The notes under the pieces are model-generated. The model searched no databases and was not told the origin of the DNA. It worked only from the letters and a program-made list of their open reading frames with translations. A stretch of 64,000 bases of DNA from Tsuneonella sediminis (GTDB taxonomy: Bacteria; Pseudomonadota; Alphaproteobacteria; Sphingomonadales; Sphingomonadaceae): contig NZ_JBNCBU010000001.1 in assembly GCF_051912845.1 (NCBI RefSeq), positions 2,061,837 to 2,125,836 on the forward strand, given 5' to 3'. The position numbers and the translations under genes were made by a program. How positions within the stretch are numbered: the stretch's first letter is position 1; every line of letters begins with the position of its first letter. Below, piece by piece: positions 9,173 to 18,476 of this stretch.

Positions 9173-10573
9173 ATGCCGCGCCCGCTTAATCTGCATCCCG
9201 ACCGGCTGTTCCCCGCCGAACCAGCAACCCGCGCGATCGCGCGCGAACTCTATCGCGAGGTGGCGGACCTGCCGATCATCAGTCCGCACGGGCACACCGA
9301 TCCCGAATGGTTTGCCGTCAATGCCGCGTTCGGGAATGCCGCCGAATTGCTGCTCGTGCCCGATCATTACCTATTCCGGATGCTCTATTCGCAGGGAGTG
9401 CGGCTGGAAGACCTTGGTATCGGCGGACACCCTGCCGACCCGCGCGCAGCCTGGCGCATCCTGGCCGAAAACTTCCACCTTTTCAGTGGGACGCCGAGCC
9501 GGATGTGGCTCGACTGGGTTTTCGCCGAGGCCTTCGGCATCGAAGTCCGGCTCGATGGGGAAACCGCCGACTTCTATTTCGATACGATCACCGAGGCGCT
9601 GCAGCGCGCGGAGTTCCGTCCGCGCGCGCTGTTCGAACGATACGGCATCGAATTGCTGGCAACCACCGAAAGCCCGCTCGACACGCTCGAGCATCACCAG
9701 GCGATCCGCGATAGCGATTGGACCGGTAGGGTAATCACCGCCTACCGCCCGGACCCGGTAGTCGATCCCGATTTCGAAGGATTCGCCGACAACCTCGCGC
9801 GGTTTTCCGAGCAGACGGGCGAGGACTGCTCGTCGTGGACGGGGTACCTAGCGGCGCACCGCAAGCGCCGGGCGTTCTTCGCAACGATGGGCGCGACTTC
9901 GACCGATCACGGCCATCCCAGCGCCGCGACCGCCAACCTGTCATTCGCGGAAGCCGAGGCCCTCTTTGACCGGGTCAAGGACGGCGCTGCAAGCGCCGCG
10001 GACGCGGAACAGTTCCGCGCCCAGATGCTCACCGAAATGGCCGGGATGAGCCTCGACGACGGTCTGGTGATGCAGATCCATCCGGGTTCGTTCCGGAACC
10101 ACAATCGCCAGCTTTTCGATATGTTCGGCCGCGACAAGGGAGCGGATATCCCGACGCGCACCGATTACGTGACAGCGCTGCGCCCGCTGCTGGAAAAGTA
10201 TGGAAACGAGCCGGATCTCTCGATCATTCTCTTCACGCTCGACGAAAGCAGCTACGCGCGCGAACTCGCGCCGCTGGCGGGGCATTATCCCTGCCTCAAG
10301 CTGGGACCGGCATGGTGGTTTCACGACAGCCCCGAAGGGATGCGCCGCTTTCGCCTGATGACGACCGAGACTGCGGGTTTCTACAACACCGTCGGCTTCA
10401 ACGATGATACGCGGGCCTTCCTTTCGATCCCCGCGAGGCACGATGTCGCCCGGCGCATCGATTGCGGTTTCCTTGCCCAGCTGGTGGCAGAGCATCGCAT
10501 GGAAGACTGGGAAGCAGCGGAGACGGCCCGCGACCTCGCGTACAATCTCGTGAAGCGAGCCTACCGGTTGTGA
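9173..10573 (+). CDS. uxaC: Uronate isomerase (glucuronate/galacturonate isomerase)
   Basis: First step of hexuronate breakdown: D-glucuronate to D-fructuronate and D-galacturonate to D-tagaturonate, in the cytoplasm. The 466 residues match the family length (E. coli about 470). The amidohydrolase-type metal motif ISPHGHTD (His39, His41) is near the N-terminus; later family landmarks include LATTESPLDTLEHH, VITAYRPDPVVDPD, MQIHPGSFRNHN and LGPAWWFHDSPEGMRRF. GAAGGA lies 6 bases before the ATG. The stop overlaps the GTG start of the next gene, so isomerase and reductase are probably made together. High confidence in function. Confidence 0.96.
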   Translation: MPRPLNLHPDRLFPAEPATRAIARELYREVADLPIISPHGHTDPEWFAVNAAFGNAAELLLVPDHYLFRMLYSQGVRLEDLGIGGHPADPRAAWRILAENFHLFSGTPSRMWLDWVFAEAFGIEVRLDGETADFYFDTITEALQRAEFRPRALFERYGIELLATTESPLDTLEHHQAIRDSDWTGRVITAYRPDPVVDPDFEGFADNLARFSEQTGEDCSSWTGYLAAHRKRRAFFATMGATSTDHGHPSAATANLSFAEAEALFDRVKDGAASAADAEQFRAQMLTEMAGMSLDDGLVMQIHPGSFRNHNRQLFDMFGRDKGADIPTRTDYVTALRPLLEKYGNEPDLSIILFTLDESSYARELAPLAGHYPCLKLGPAWWFHDSPEGMRRFRLMTTETAGFYNTVGFNDDTRAFLSIPARHDVARRIDCGFLAQLVAEHRMEDWEAAETARDLAYNLVKRAYRL

Positions 10574-11931
10574 GGCTGAATTCCGAGACCGCTGCTGGTC
10601 TTTCGGCTGAGATCGCACGCGGAAATTACGACCGCGACGGGCAGGCGATCGGGATCGTCCATTTCGGCATCGGTGCGTTTCATCGGGCGCATCAGGCCTG
10701 CTACACCGACCTCGCCCTGTCCGCGGGCGAGCGCGACTGGCTCATCTGCGGGGTATCGCTCCGTTCGACCGCGGTCGCGGACCAGCTCAATCCGCAAGAA
10801 GGGTTGTTCACGCTGACCGAACGCTGCGGCGATTCCGCTTCTATCCGGTTGGTCGGCTCGGTCCGGGAGGTGCTATTCGCGCCCCAGCAGTCGGACCGGG
10901 TGGTTGCCCGGATCGCCGACCCGGCCTGCCGCATCGTCTCATTCACCGTCACCGAGAAAGGGTACGCGCGGGGGGAAGGCGACCGGCTCGATCCGTCCAG
11001 GGCGAGCGAGAGCTTCTATCCGCTTCTGGCTCGGGGACTGGCCGCGCGGCGTACTGCGGATCTGCCGGGCGTGACATTGCTGCCGTGCGACAACCTCGCC
11101 AACAACGGCGGCGTGCTGGCAGGCTTGGTGCGTCAGTGGCTGGAAGCGGAGGATCCCGCCCTGCGCGAATGGTTCGACCGTGAATGCCGCGTGCCCTCGA
11201 CGATGGTCGACCGCATCGTGCCGCGAAGCGGGCGGGACGATCTGGAAGATCTGGAGGCCAGGATCGGTCTGCACGACGAGGGCGCCGTCTTCACCGAACG
11301 GTTCAGCCAGTGGGTGATCGAGAACGATTTTGCCGGTCCCCGCCCAACCTGGGAGCGCCACGGCGCCCAGGTCGTCGACGATGTTGCGCCCTTCGAGACC
11401 GCCAAGCTGCGCATGCTCAACGGGGCGCACTCGCTTCTGGCCTACTGCGGGCTGCGCGCGGGGTTCGAATTTGTCCATGAGGCGGTGGCTGATCCCGCAT
11501 TGCGCCAGTTGGCAGAGCACCTCATGCGCCGCGAAGCGACCCCTACGATCCCGGCGACCGAAAGCCAGGATCTGGACGCGTATGCCGATGAATTGATGGC
11601 TCGTTTCGCCGATCCGGCATTGCGCCACCGTCTCGCGCAGATCGCCATGGACGGCACGCAGAAGATTCCGCAGCGGTGGCTGGACACCGCCAGCGAGTCG
11701 TCAGGCGCAGGGCGTGAGAGCCGCGCGATTGAAACAGGGTTCGACGCTTGGCTCTGGCATCTTGCCGATGGACGCTTCGTCGATGATCCCTTCGGAGAAG
11801 AGCTGGTCAGCCTGATGGCCTCAGGCGGCCGGGAGGCGGTAATAGCCCGATGCTTCGAGGGAGCTGAGGGGGCCGGTCCGCTTTGGGCTGAATATGCTCC
11901 GCTCGCAGGGATTTTTCTAAAGACGCGATAG
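10570..11931 (+). CDS. uxuB: Mannitol-dehydrogenase-family oxidoreductase, probable D-fructuronate reductase
   Basis: An NAD-dependent long-chain dehydrogenase of 453 residues, expected to reduce D-fructuronate to D-mannonate. The N-terminal Rossmann segment IGIVHFGIGAFHRAHQ, then SFTVTEKGY, TMVDRIVP and KLRMLNGAHSLLAY align closely with E. coli UxuB and less well with the tagaturonate reductase UxaB. A GTG at 10570 is taken as start: it overlaps the uxaC stop (GTGA) and places the nucleotide-binding motif at the usual distance; longer in-frame starts would lie in uxaC. A mannitol or other polyol dehydrogenase of the same family remains possible. The partner mannonate dehydratase is not in the window. 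Confidence 0.85.
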   Translation: MRLNSETAAGLSAEIARGNYDRDGQAIGIVHFGIGAFHRAHQACYTDLALSAGERDWLICGVSLRSTAVADQLNPQEGLFTLTERCGDSASIRLVGSVREVLFAPQQSDRVVARIADPACRIVSFTVTEKGYARGEGDRLDPSRASESFYPLLARGLAARRTADLPGVTLLPCDNLANNGGVLAGLVRQWLEAEDPALREWFDRECRVPSTMVDRIVPRSGRDDLEDLEARIGLHDEGAVFTERFSQWVIENDFAGPRPTWERHGAQVVDDVAPFETAKLRMLNGAHSLLAYCGLRAGFEFVHEAVADPALRQLAEHLMRREATPTIPATESQDLDAYADELMARFADPALRHRLAQIAMDGTQKIPQRWLDTASESSGAGRESRAIETGFDAWLWHLADGRFVDDPFGEELVSLMASGGREAVIARCFEGAEGAGPLWAEYAPLAGIFLKTR

Positions 11932-12092
11932 GGAAGCACAGGGCGGATAGCTGAAGCGCAATTGGGCTGGTTCTCTTCTTGAGCTGGTCGTCCGTCTTGC
12001 GGCTCCGAAGCAGCCTGTCGACGAACCTCGGCTAAAATTCCGCTTTCCGCCCCGATCCCCGACGGTTTTGATCAGTCGAGGCAATAAAGATG

Positions 12093-12130
12093 GCCGCGGC
12101 CTCTCCCTTTCGGAGAGAAGAGGCCGCGGC
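12093..12130. terminator. Hairpin terminator between convergent genes
   Basis: A perfect 12-bp stem, GCCGCGGCCTCT paired with AGAGGCCGCGGC, with a 14-base loop, lies 10 bases beyond the stop of the leftward TonB receptor gene. On the minus strand it is followed by a weakly T-rich ATCTTTATT. The rest of the 208-base gap after uxuB shows nothing gene-like. Confidence 0.65.
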
Positions 12131-12139
12131 TCGGTACGT

Positions 12140-14989
12140 TCACATCCGCATGTTGGCGCGGACGTAGAAATAGCGGCCCGGGACATCGTGGGCCGACTGG
12201 GCAAAATTGTTCGATTCGCAGGTCACGCATCCCGGCGTGGCGACATCGAACAGGTTGTTCACACCGACCGCAAAGCCAAAGCGGTCATCCGGGCCTACGA
12301 GAAAACGCAGTTGCGCGTCGGTATAGAATACCGATTTCATCACGTTGTTGGTTTCGCGCAGCTTCGACGTGTAGCGCCCGGTGAGGGTCAGGCCCACTTC
12401 GTCCCCCTCGAGATCGAGGATACCGATCGATTTCCAGCGCGGGAACGACTGGGCCGGCGAGCCCACTTGCGTGCCCTCCCGGCTGAGGAGCTGATCGCCG
12501 GTGGGGCCCGGGACGATGACGTCGTAATTCTCGAGGAAGGTGTTGGCCCAGGTGAAGCCCAGGCGGCCGATGCCGGTCTCGAGCCCGCGATACGAGACGT
12601 TGACGTCTATCCCGCGGGTACGGATCGCCGCGATATTCTGCAGGAATCCCTGCACCTCGGTGAGTTGTCCGTTGACGCGGGTGACCAGGCTGCAGGTGGC
12701 CGGGTCGCCAGTGACCAGGCAGTTGGTAACCGTGGTCGCGCGCGGTATCGCCTGGATCGCTCCCTCGATCCTGATCTTGTACCAGTTCGCCTCGATCGAG
12801 AGCCTGGGAATGAACGACGGGCTGTACACCCCGCCGACCACCCAGCTTTCGCTCGTTTCGGGCAGCAGCGCCTGGTTTCCGCCGGTCGTTACCGAGATCT
12901 GCGCGTTGGCCTGCTGGTAGCTGCCATTTGCGGGCACGCCGGCCGCGATACACGCCTGTCGGATCGCCGCGTCGTTCTGGAACCGGCGGGGCGCCGCATT
13001 CGCCGCATGCGAGGAACACGGATCGTCGAGAACCTCGTCGAAGCGCGACTGCGATCCGAACAGCTCGCCGATCGAAGGGGCGCGGAACCCTTCGGCATAG
13101 GTGGCGCGCAGCCGCAGGTCGTCGATCGGCTTCCAGTTCACCCCGCCCTTGAGCGTCGTGGTCGACCCGGAAGTCGAGTAATCCGACACGCGCACCGCGC
13201 CGTTGAGCTCGAGAAGCCGGATGAACGGAATGCCCGCCAAGAGCGGGGCGTTCACCTCGGCATACGCTTCCTTCACATCGTAGCCGCCACGGGTGGGACG
13301 AGCCGGAATGTCGGAGCTGAAGCCGGCCGCCACCACAGGGTCAGGATCGAACCGGCCCTTGAGGTCGCGGTACTGCGCGCCCAGCGCCAGCCCGAGCGGG
13401 CCGCCGGGAAGCTGGAAGAGCTCGCCCGATACGTTGGCCGTCAGGTCGAACTGGGTCTGCTCGCTGCTGTCGTTCTGTTCGAACGTGACGAAGTCGATCA
13501 TCGCGGGGGTGATCGAGCCGAAGCCGCCGAAAAGGTTGAACGGTACGCACGAGCCGGTGCAGGCCGAGATCGGGCCCAGCGCCTGGCGCAGCTTGCTGGA
13601 ATCGATGTTGCCGAGCATCGTCTGCTTGGCCTTGTTCTTGCCGTACGAGGCATTGACGTCCCAGAACCAGTCGCTGCCGCCGACGTCGAAGTTGCCGTCC
13701 AGCGTCGCGACGCCGTAATAGGTGTCGACTGTCTGGCTGAAGCGGCGCGGACCGCCTTCAAGGAAGCGCCGGAAGATCGCATTCACGTTGCCGTTGGGAC
13801 CGCCGAGGTCGACGCCGAACGGATTGAACGGATTGCTCGCGCTGACGACGATGTTGCTGAGGACGGGGGTCAAGCCGGAGGTCGGCCCGATGCCGAACGG
13901 CAACGGCGCCGCCTGGTTCTTCGACTTGCGCTGGTTGTAAAGCGTCTTGATCGAGAAGCTGGTGTTCTCGCCCAGTTCATAGGACAGGTTGCCGAACGCC
14001 CCGATGCGTTCCAGCGGTACCTGCAGATAGTTGAAGGGCTGGAAGTTGAAACGATCGGCCGGGCTGTTGAAGCCGCGGAAATCGGCCGGCGTCGGCCGGC
14101 GCCCTATGACCGGCGCGATCAGCGTCGCATTGCCACCGACGAAGATGGAGCCGGTGTAGCGGCCGTTCGGCGTGAAGCTCGAGCAGGTCGCCTGGCAGCG
14201 AACGTCGTAGGGCTCCGGAAAGGCAGAAAGCGCCCGCGTGCCCGAAAAGACCGGGTTCTGGTCGATGTAGCTGCCACCGACGACGATCTGCAGCGGTCCG
14301 TCGCCGCCATTGCCCCAGCTCGCCTGCAGGTTGGTGGTGACGCCGTCTCCCTGCTGGTAGCCGCTGACCTGGGCCGAGGCGCGGATGCCGTCCTGCGCGC
14401 GCTTGGTGATGATGTTGACCACGCCGGCGATCGCGTCGGAGCCGTAGATGGCGGACGCGCCGTCCTGCAGCACCTCGACTCGCTCGATGGCGCTTTCGGG
14501 GATCGAGTTGAGGTCGGTCGACCCCGGCACGCCGCTGGCCGAGGCGCCGTTGACGAACCGCAGACCATCGACGAGCACGAGAACCCGGCGCGAGCCCAGG
14601 TAGCGCAGGTCGACCTCTGCCGACCCCGCGCCGACGCCGCCGCCGTCGGGCGGGTTGCCGAGGTTGCCCGAATTGTTGAACTTGGAGTTCAGGCCGCCCC
14701 CCGAACTTGGCAGCCGCTGGAGCACGTCGGTGACCGAATTGAGGCCGGTCTTGGCAATGTCGCCTTCATCGACGAAAACCACCGGGGCATCCTGGTCGAG
14801 CGGATTGCGCCGGATTCGCGATCCGGTCACGACAATCGGAACCCCGTCCTGCGCGGAGGCACCCCTTGCATCAGTCGTCATGCTCTCGTCGGGCCGGATG
14901 TCCTGACCGTGAGCGGCAATGGCCATTGTGGCGGTCGCGACGGCAAGCGAGGCGCAGGCAAGACGCAGTCGATTCCGGGTAATTGTCAT
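12140..14989 (-). CDS. TonB-dependent receptor
   Basis: Outer-membrane receptor of 949 residues with a clear signal peptide (MTITRNRLRLACASLAVA..., cleaved after about AHGQ). The plug domain starts with IVVTGSRIRRNPLDQDAP and includes DLRYLGSRRVLVLVDGLR and RVEVLQDGASAIYGSDAIA, hallmark TonB plug motifs; the barrel has FRAPSIGELFG and VGVNNLFDVATPG near the C-terminus. Pairs of cysteines occur in predicted outer loops (CQATC, CTGSC, CVTC), suggesting loop disulfides. The protein ends NMRM, not with the common aromatic residue. It is transcribed divergently from a second receptor across a 358-base gap. The ligand cannot be deduced: no transporter or enzyme gene is coupled to it. Confidence 0.95.
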   Translation of the reverse strand: MTITRNRLRLACASLAVATATMAIAAHGQDIRPDESMTTDARGASAQDGVPIVVTGSRIRRNPLDQDAPVVFVDEGDIAKTGLNSVTDVLQRLPSSGGGLNSKFNNSGNLGNPPDGGGVGAGSAEVDLRYLGSRRVLVLVDGLRFVNGASASGVPGSTDLNSIPESAIERVEVLQDGASAIYGSDAIAGVVNIITKRAQDGIRASAQVSGYQQGDGVTTNLQASWGNGGDGPLQIVVGGSYIDQNPVFSGTRALSAFPEPYDVRCQATCSSFTPNGRYTGSIFVGGNATLIAPVIGRRPTPADFRGFNSPADRFNFQPFNYLQVPLERIGAFGNLSYELGENTSFSIKTLYNQRKSKNQAAPLPFGIGPTSGLTPVLSNIVVSASNPFNPFGVDLGGPNGNVNAIFRRFLEGGPRRFSQTVDTYYGVATLDGNFDVGGSDWFWDVNASYGKNKAKQTMLGNIDSSKLRQALGPISACTGSCVPFNLFGGFGSITPAMIDFVTFEQNDSSEQTQFDLTANVSGELFQLPGGPLGLALGAQYRDLKGRFDPDPVVAAGFSSDIPARPTRGGYDVKEAYAEVNAPLLAGIPFIRLLELNGAVRVSDYSTSGSTTTLKGGVNWKPIDDLRLRATYAEGFRAPSIGELFGSQSRFDEVLDDPCSSHAANAAPRRFQNDAAIRQACIAAGVPANGSYQQANAQISVTTGGNQALLPETSESWVVGGVYSPSFIPRLSIEANWYKIRIEGAIQAIPRATTVTNCLVTGDPATCSLVTRVNGQLTEVQGFLQNIAAIRTRGIDVNVSYRGLETGIGRLGFTWANTFLENYDVIVPGPTGDQLLSREGTQVGSPAQSFPRWKSIGILDLEGDEVGLTLTGRYTSKLRETNNVMKSVFYTDAQLRFLVGPDDRFGFAVGVNNLFDVATPGCVTCESNNFAQSAHDVPGRYFYVRANMRM

Positions 14990-15347
14990 GGTGAGATCCT
15001 CTCAGGATTTACTGCGGCGGGATGAACCATAATTTCAGCTGCCCGAAAAGAGGGTAATAACGGCGAGTCCGTTGTTGCCCGAGCGAAATCAAAGATGACG
15101 TCTGTCCGCAACAGGCAGCGCCATTCGCTTTCCTGAAGGAGGGGCTGCATGGGGCCGGTCTGGGCGGGGGCCGGTATCGCGAAATTTTGGCCTGAGCCGT
15201 GCCATTACTCTGTGCACAACTCGCTGCGTTCCGGCTGTTTGCGAAATGCACGCCGGTTATGGGGCACCCGATAGAAAGTATGGCCGATGGCCTTGCTTTG
15301 CTCTTAGGACTTGATGCTGCGCGAAACGCGCAAACGGGGGGATCGTA
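14990..15347. other. Divergent intergenic region between two TonB receptor genes
   Basis: No credible gene. It must hold the promoters of both receptors. AGAGGA precedes the leftward ATG, and GGGGGGA precedes the rightward ATG. A short inverted repeat, GCGCG-AAA-CGCGC at 15319-15331, lies 17 bases before the rightward start and could be a regulator site in the leader. I could not identify convincing -35/-10 pairs. Confidence 0.5.
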
Positions 15348-18347
15348 ATGCTAGCTTCCATGTCGTTGAAGACCGTACTGGCCGCGGGAACGGCCCTTGC
15401 GGCGGTGTCGGCAACGATGCCGGCCACCGCCCTGGCGCAGACCACGCCCGATGCGCAGACCACTACGCAGCCCGCTCCGACCCCGACCGGTGCGGAGACC
15501 CCTGCATCTGGTGCGCCGGCGACGGCGGACACGAGCAGCGGACAGGGGTCGGAGATCCTCGTCACCGGATCGCGCATCCGCCGGGATCCGAACGACAGCG
15601 CGCTGCCGCTGCAGATTGTCACGACGCAGGAGCTTCAGCGCAACGGCATCAGCAGCCCCGAACAGCTGATCGGCTACCTCACCACCAACGGAACCGGGTC
15701 AGACAACCTGGCGAGCAACGCCGACGTGGTTAGCGGGCAGCAACGGGGCAACAACGGCGCGTCGTTCGCCAACCTTCGCGGTCAGGGATCGGGCGCGACC
15801 CTCGTCCTCCTCAACGGCCGCCGGGTCGCAGCCCACGGGCTCCAGGGTTCGGCAGTGGACGTGAACCAGATCCCTTTTGCGGCGATCGAGCGGGTCGAGG
15901 TCCTTAAGGAAGGCGCCTCGGCGATCTACGGCACCGACGCAATCGGTGGCGTGATCAATTTCATCATGCGCAAGGACTACCAGGGCGTAGGGCTGCAGGC
16001 GTTCGCGGACATCGCGGAAGGCGGCGATCACACCATCTACCGGACCTCCGCGATCGCCGGTTACGGAGATCTGCGCGAGCAGGGCTTCAACGTCATGGCC
16101 GCCGTCAGTTTCAGCGACATGCCGGAGCTTCGCGGCGACCAGCGCGATTTCGTGAACACGTTCCAGCCCGATCGCGGCCTGTCGCCTGATACCCGCGGCA
16201 CGCCGTTCGCGACGATCTTTCCCCTCGCCGGCACCTTCTTCCCGAACGCGGCCTCGACCCCGTTCATTCCCGGTACGACGACGCTAGCGAGTGGCGGCAT
16301 CAACGTTCTCGACCTTCCCGGGGGGCTGGGTTGCGGTGTCATCGCGGGGCAGGGGCCCTACGACGCTGAACTCTGGGCGACCCCGACCGCGGGACTGGCC
16401 TGCGCCTTCGACACGGGCCGGTCGGCCGTTCTCCAGCAGCCGCTCGAGACGCTGACATGGTTCGGTCGCGGCGTCGCGAGGTTCGGCGAGCACGAGGTCA
16501 CCGTGGAGGCGACAGGTTCGGACGCGACCGCGGCGAAACGTTTCTCGGAAGTCCAGATCACGCCGAACACGACCACGCAGAACTATGCGCATCCGGTCGG
16601 CGCCCCGGGCTACGCGTTCGTCTACAGCGAGTTGCTGCGGGTTTTTCCCGCCCTCGCCGCGCGCGCGCCGGCGGCGCTGTCGTACCGGTTCCGCTGCGTC
16701 GAATGCGGACGCCGCGAGATCGTGACCGATACCCAGACCGCGCGCTACACTCTGGGCCTCGACGGCCCGCTGTTCGGAGGATGGGATTACCGGACCGGCA
16801 TTTCCTATGCGGAGAGCCAGTCGAAATCGACGCTGGGGACCGGTTACTATTACCGCGGGACGACCGGGAGCGGGGCTGACGATCCGAATGCGCCGCTGGC
16901 GCCGGGAGCCACGCGCAGAGGCCTGATCGGATTGCTGAACAGCGGCCTGCTCAATCCCTTCCTGCTGCCCGGCCAATCGCAGAGTGCCGCCGCGCTCGCG
17001 GCGCTCGAGGCGGTGTCCGCCGAGGGCGTGGTCCTTTACGGCGGCAAGTACTCGGTGACGCAGGCCGACGCCTCGATATCGGGCGGGCTGTTCGACCTTC
17101 CCGCCGGCACCGTACGGGCGGCCATCGGCGTCGACTACCGGAAGGAGAAATACCGCTTCAACGGGGACGAGCGCGAGGCGGCCACTCGCCCGACCATCAT
17201 CGCCGCCCCGTTCGACGATGCAAACCAGCTCGCCGGCGCCTCCCGCGAGATCAAGGCGGCTTATGCCGAGGTCCTTATCCCTGTCCTCGACAGCCTCGAG
17301 GTGACGGTGGCGGGACGCGTCGACGACTACGGCGACTTCGGAACCACGACCAATCCGATGGCGAGCTTCAAGTTCCGCCCGTTTTCCGCGCTGATGTTCC
17401 GCGGCAACTACAACACCGCTTTCCGGGTGCCCGCCTTCAACCAGTTGTTCAACGGAACGCTCGAATCGCTCTACACCGGCGGCGCGATCGTGGACCCGTT
17501 CCGCTGCCCGAGCGGCGTGGTGAACGAAAACGTGCCCGGCTGCGAATCGCTCGTGCGGTCGATCGACCTCCTCAGTGGCGGCAACCGGGATCTCGAGCCC
17601 GAAACGGCCAAGATGTACAGCCTCGGCGCCGTGTTCGAGCCGTCGCGCAATTTCAGCGCCTCGGTAGATTTCTTCAGCATCGACCGTGAAGGTACCATCC
17701 AGGCGCTGTCGCTGACCCAGGCGCTGAACAACTTCGCGCTCGTGCCCCAGTTGTTCATACGGGATCAGGCGAACGGGCCGCTCCAGGCGATCGACCTGCG
17801 CGTCACCAACCTCGGCGGATCGAAGACCGAAGGGTTCGAGATTGCCGTTCGCGGCGGTATCGACGCTCTTTCGGGGCGGCTCGATGCGGGGCTCGACGCC
17901 ACCTACCTGACCAAGAAGAAGGAGCAGGTCATCGCCGGCGGGCCTTTCCAGGACCGGCTCGGCGTCTTCGCGTTCAGCGGCGACCTTGGCCTCAAGTGGA
18001 AGCACAACGCGTTCATCAGCTATCGCACCGACATGTGGACCACCACGCTGACCCAGATCTTCCGCAGCGGGTACACGAACCAAGTGCTTCCCGGCATCGC
18101 CAATGGCACGACCACGCGGCCCAACACCGTCGATCGGGTCGACGAATACGTGATCTACAACCTGTCGGTGGCGTTCACGGGGCTCGAGGGCCTTCGCCTG
18201 TCGGCGGGGATCAAGAACCTGTTCGACACGGACCCGCCGTTCGCGATCAGCTACGACAGCAACACCGGCGGCGGAAGCTCGTGGGAGCCGCGCGTTGCCG
18301 ATCCGCGCGGCCGGTCCTTCACGATCGCGGCCGAGGTGAAGTTCTAG
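15348..18347 (+). CDS. TonB-dependent receptor
   Basis: Outer-membrane receptor, 999 residues. The signal peptide (MLASMSLKTVLAAGTALAA..., ending ALAQ) is followed by a Thr/Pro/Ala-rich linker and then the plug, ILVTGSRIRRDPNDSALPLQ, with GATLVLLNGRRVAAHG and RVEVLKEGASAIYGTDAIGG. The barrel has FRVPAFNQLFNGTLESLY and GIKNLFDTDPPF, ending in AAEVKF with the typical terminal phenylalanine. Cysteine pairs (RCVEC, FRCPSG...PGC) sit in predicted outer loops. It is similar in architecture to the divergent receptor on the other side of the gap, and the pair may be ancient duplicates. The ligand is unknown. Confidence 0.95.
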   Translation: MLASMSLKTVLAAGTALAAVSATMPATALAQTTPDAQTTTQPAPTPTGAETPASGAPATADTSSGQGSEILVTGSRIRRDPNDSALPLQIVTTQELQRNGISSPEQLIGYLTTNGTGSDNLASNADVVSGQQRGNNGASFANLRGQGSGATLVLLNGRRVAAHGLQGSAVDVNQIPFAAIERVEVLKEGASAIYGTDAIGGVINFIMRKDYQGVGLQAFADIAEGGDHTIYRTSAIAGYGDLREQGFNVMAAVSFSDMPELRGDQRDFVNTFQPDRGLSPDTRGTPFATIFPLAGTFFPNAASTPFIPGTTTLASGGINVLDLPGGLGCGVIAGQGPYDAELWATPTAGLACAFDTGRSAVLQQPLETLTWFGRGVARFGEHEVTVEATGSDATAAKRFSEVQITPNTTTQNYAHPVGAPGYAFVYSELLRVFPALAARAPAALSYRFRCVECGRREIVTDTQTARYTLGLDGPLFGGWDYRTGISYAESQSKSTLGTGYYYRGTTGSGADDPNAPLAPGATRRGLIGLLNSGLLNPFLLPGQSQSAAALAALEAVSAEGVVLYGGKYSVTQADASISGGLFDLPAGTVRAAIGVDYRKEKYRFNGDEREAATRPTIIAAPFDDANQLAGASREIKAAYAEVLIPVLDSLEVTVAGRVDDYGDFGTTTNPMASFKFRPFSALMFRGNYNTAFRVPAFNQLFNGTLESLYTGGAIVDPFRCPSGVVNENVPGCESLVRSIDLLSGGNRDLEPETAKMYSLGAVFEPSRNFSASVDFFSIDREGTIQALSLTQALNNFALVPQLFIRDQANGPLQAIDLRVTNLGGSKTEGFEIAVRGGIDALSGRLDAGLDATYLTKKKEQVIAGGPFQDRLGVFAFSGDLGLKWKHNAFISYRTDMWTTTLTQIFRSGYTNQVLPGIANGTTTRPNTVDRVDEYVIYNLSVAFTGLEGLRLSAGIKNLFDTDPPFAISYDSNTGGGSSWEPRVADPRGRSFTIAAEVKF

Positions 18348-18362
18348 CCCCGGTATCGCAAG

Positions 18363-18389
18363 GAGCCGCGGCACCCGCTGCCGCGGCTC
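18363..18389. terminator. Hairpin terminator after the TonB receptor gene
   Basis: An 11-bp perfect stem, GAGCCGCGGCA with TGCCGCGGCTC and a 5-base loop, 15 bases past the receptor stop and followed by a short TCTTC. It separates the receptor from the convergent CHAT gene. Its GCCGCGGC core is shared with the hairpin at 12093-12130. Confidence 0.65.
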
Positions 18390-18476
18390 TCTTCACGGTT
18401 TGCGAAAGGGCAGGGGCATCGCCCCGCGTCACGGGTAGGCGCGCGCGCCCTAAGCTCGCCCGTCCCTGCCGCCCTC

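Noticed and set aside
12068..15025. A plus-strand open frame of 985 codons opposite the TonB receptor
   Set aside because: Composition is Arg/Val/Ala/Asp-rich without any recognisable fold; the opposite strand has a full signal peptide, plug and barrel.
15009..15251. An 80-codon minus-strand frame in the gap between the two TonB receptors
   Set aside because: No ribosome-binding site, no recognisable composition, and it would occupy the promoter region of the receptor.
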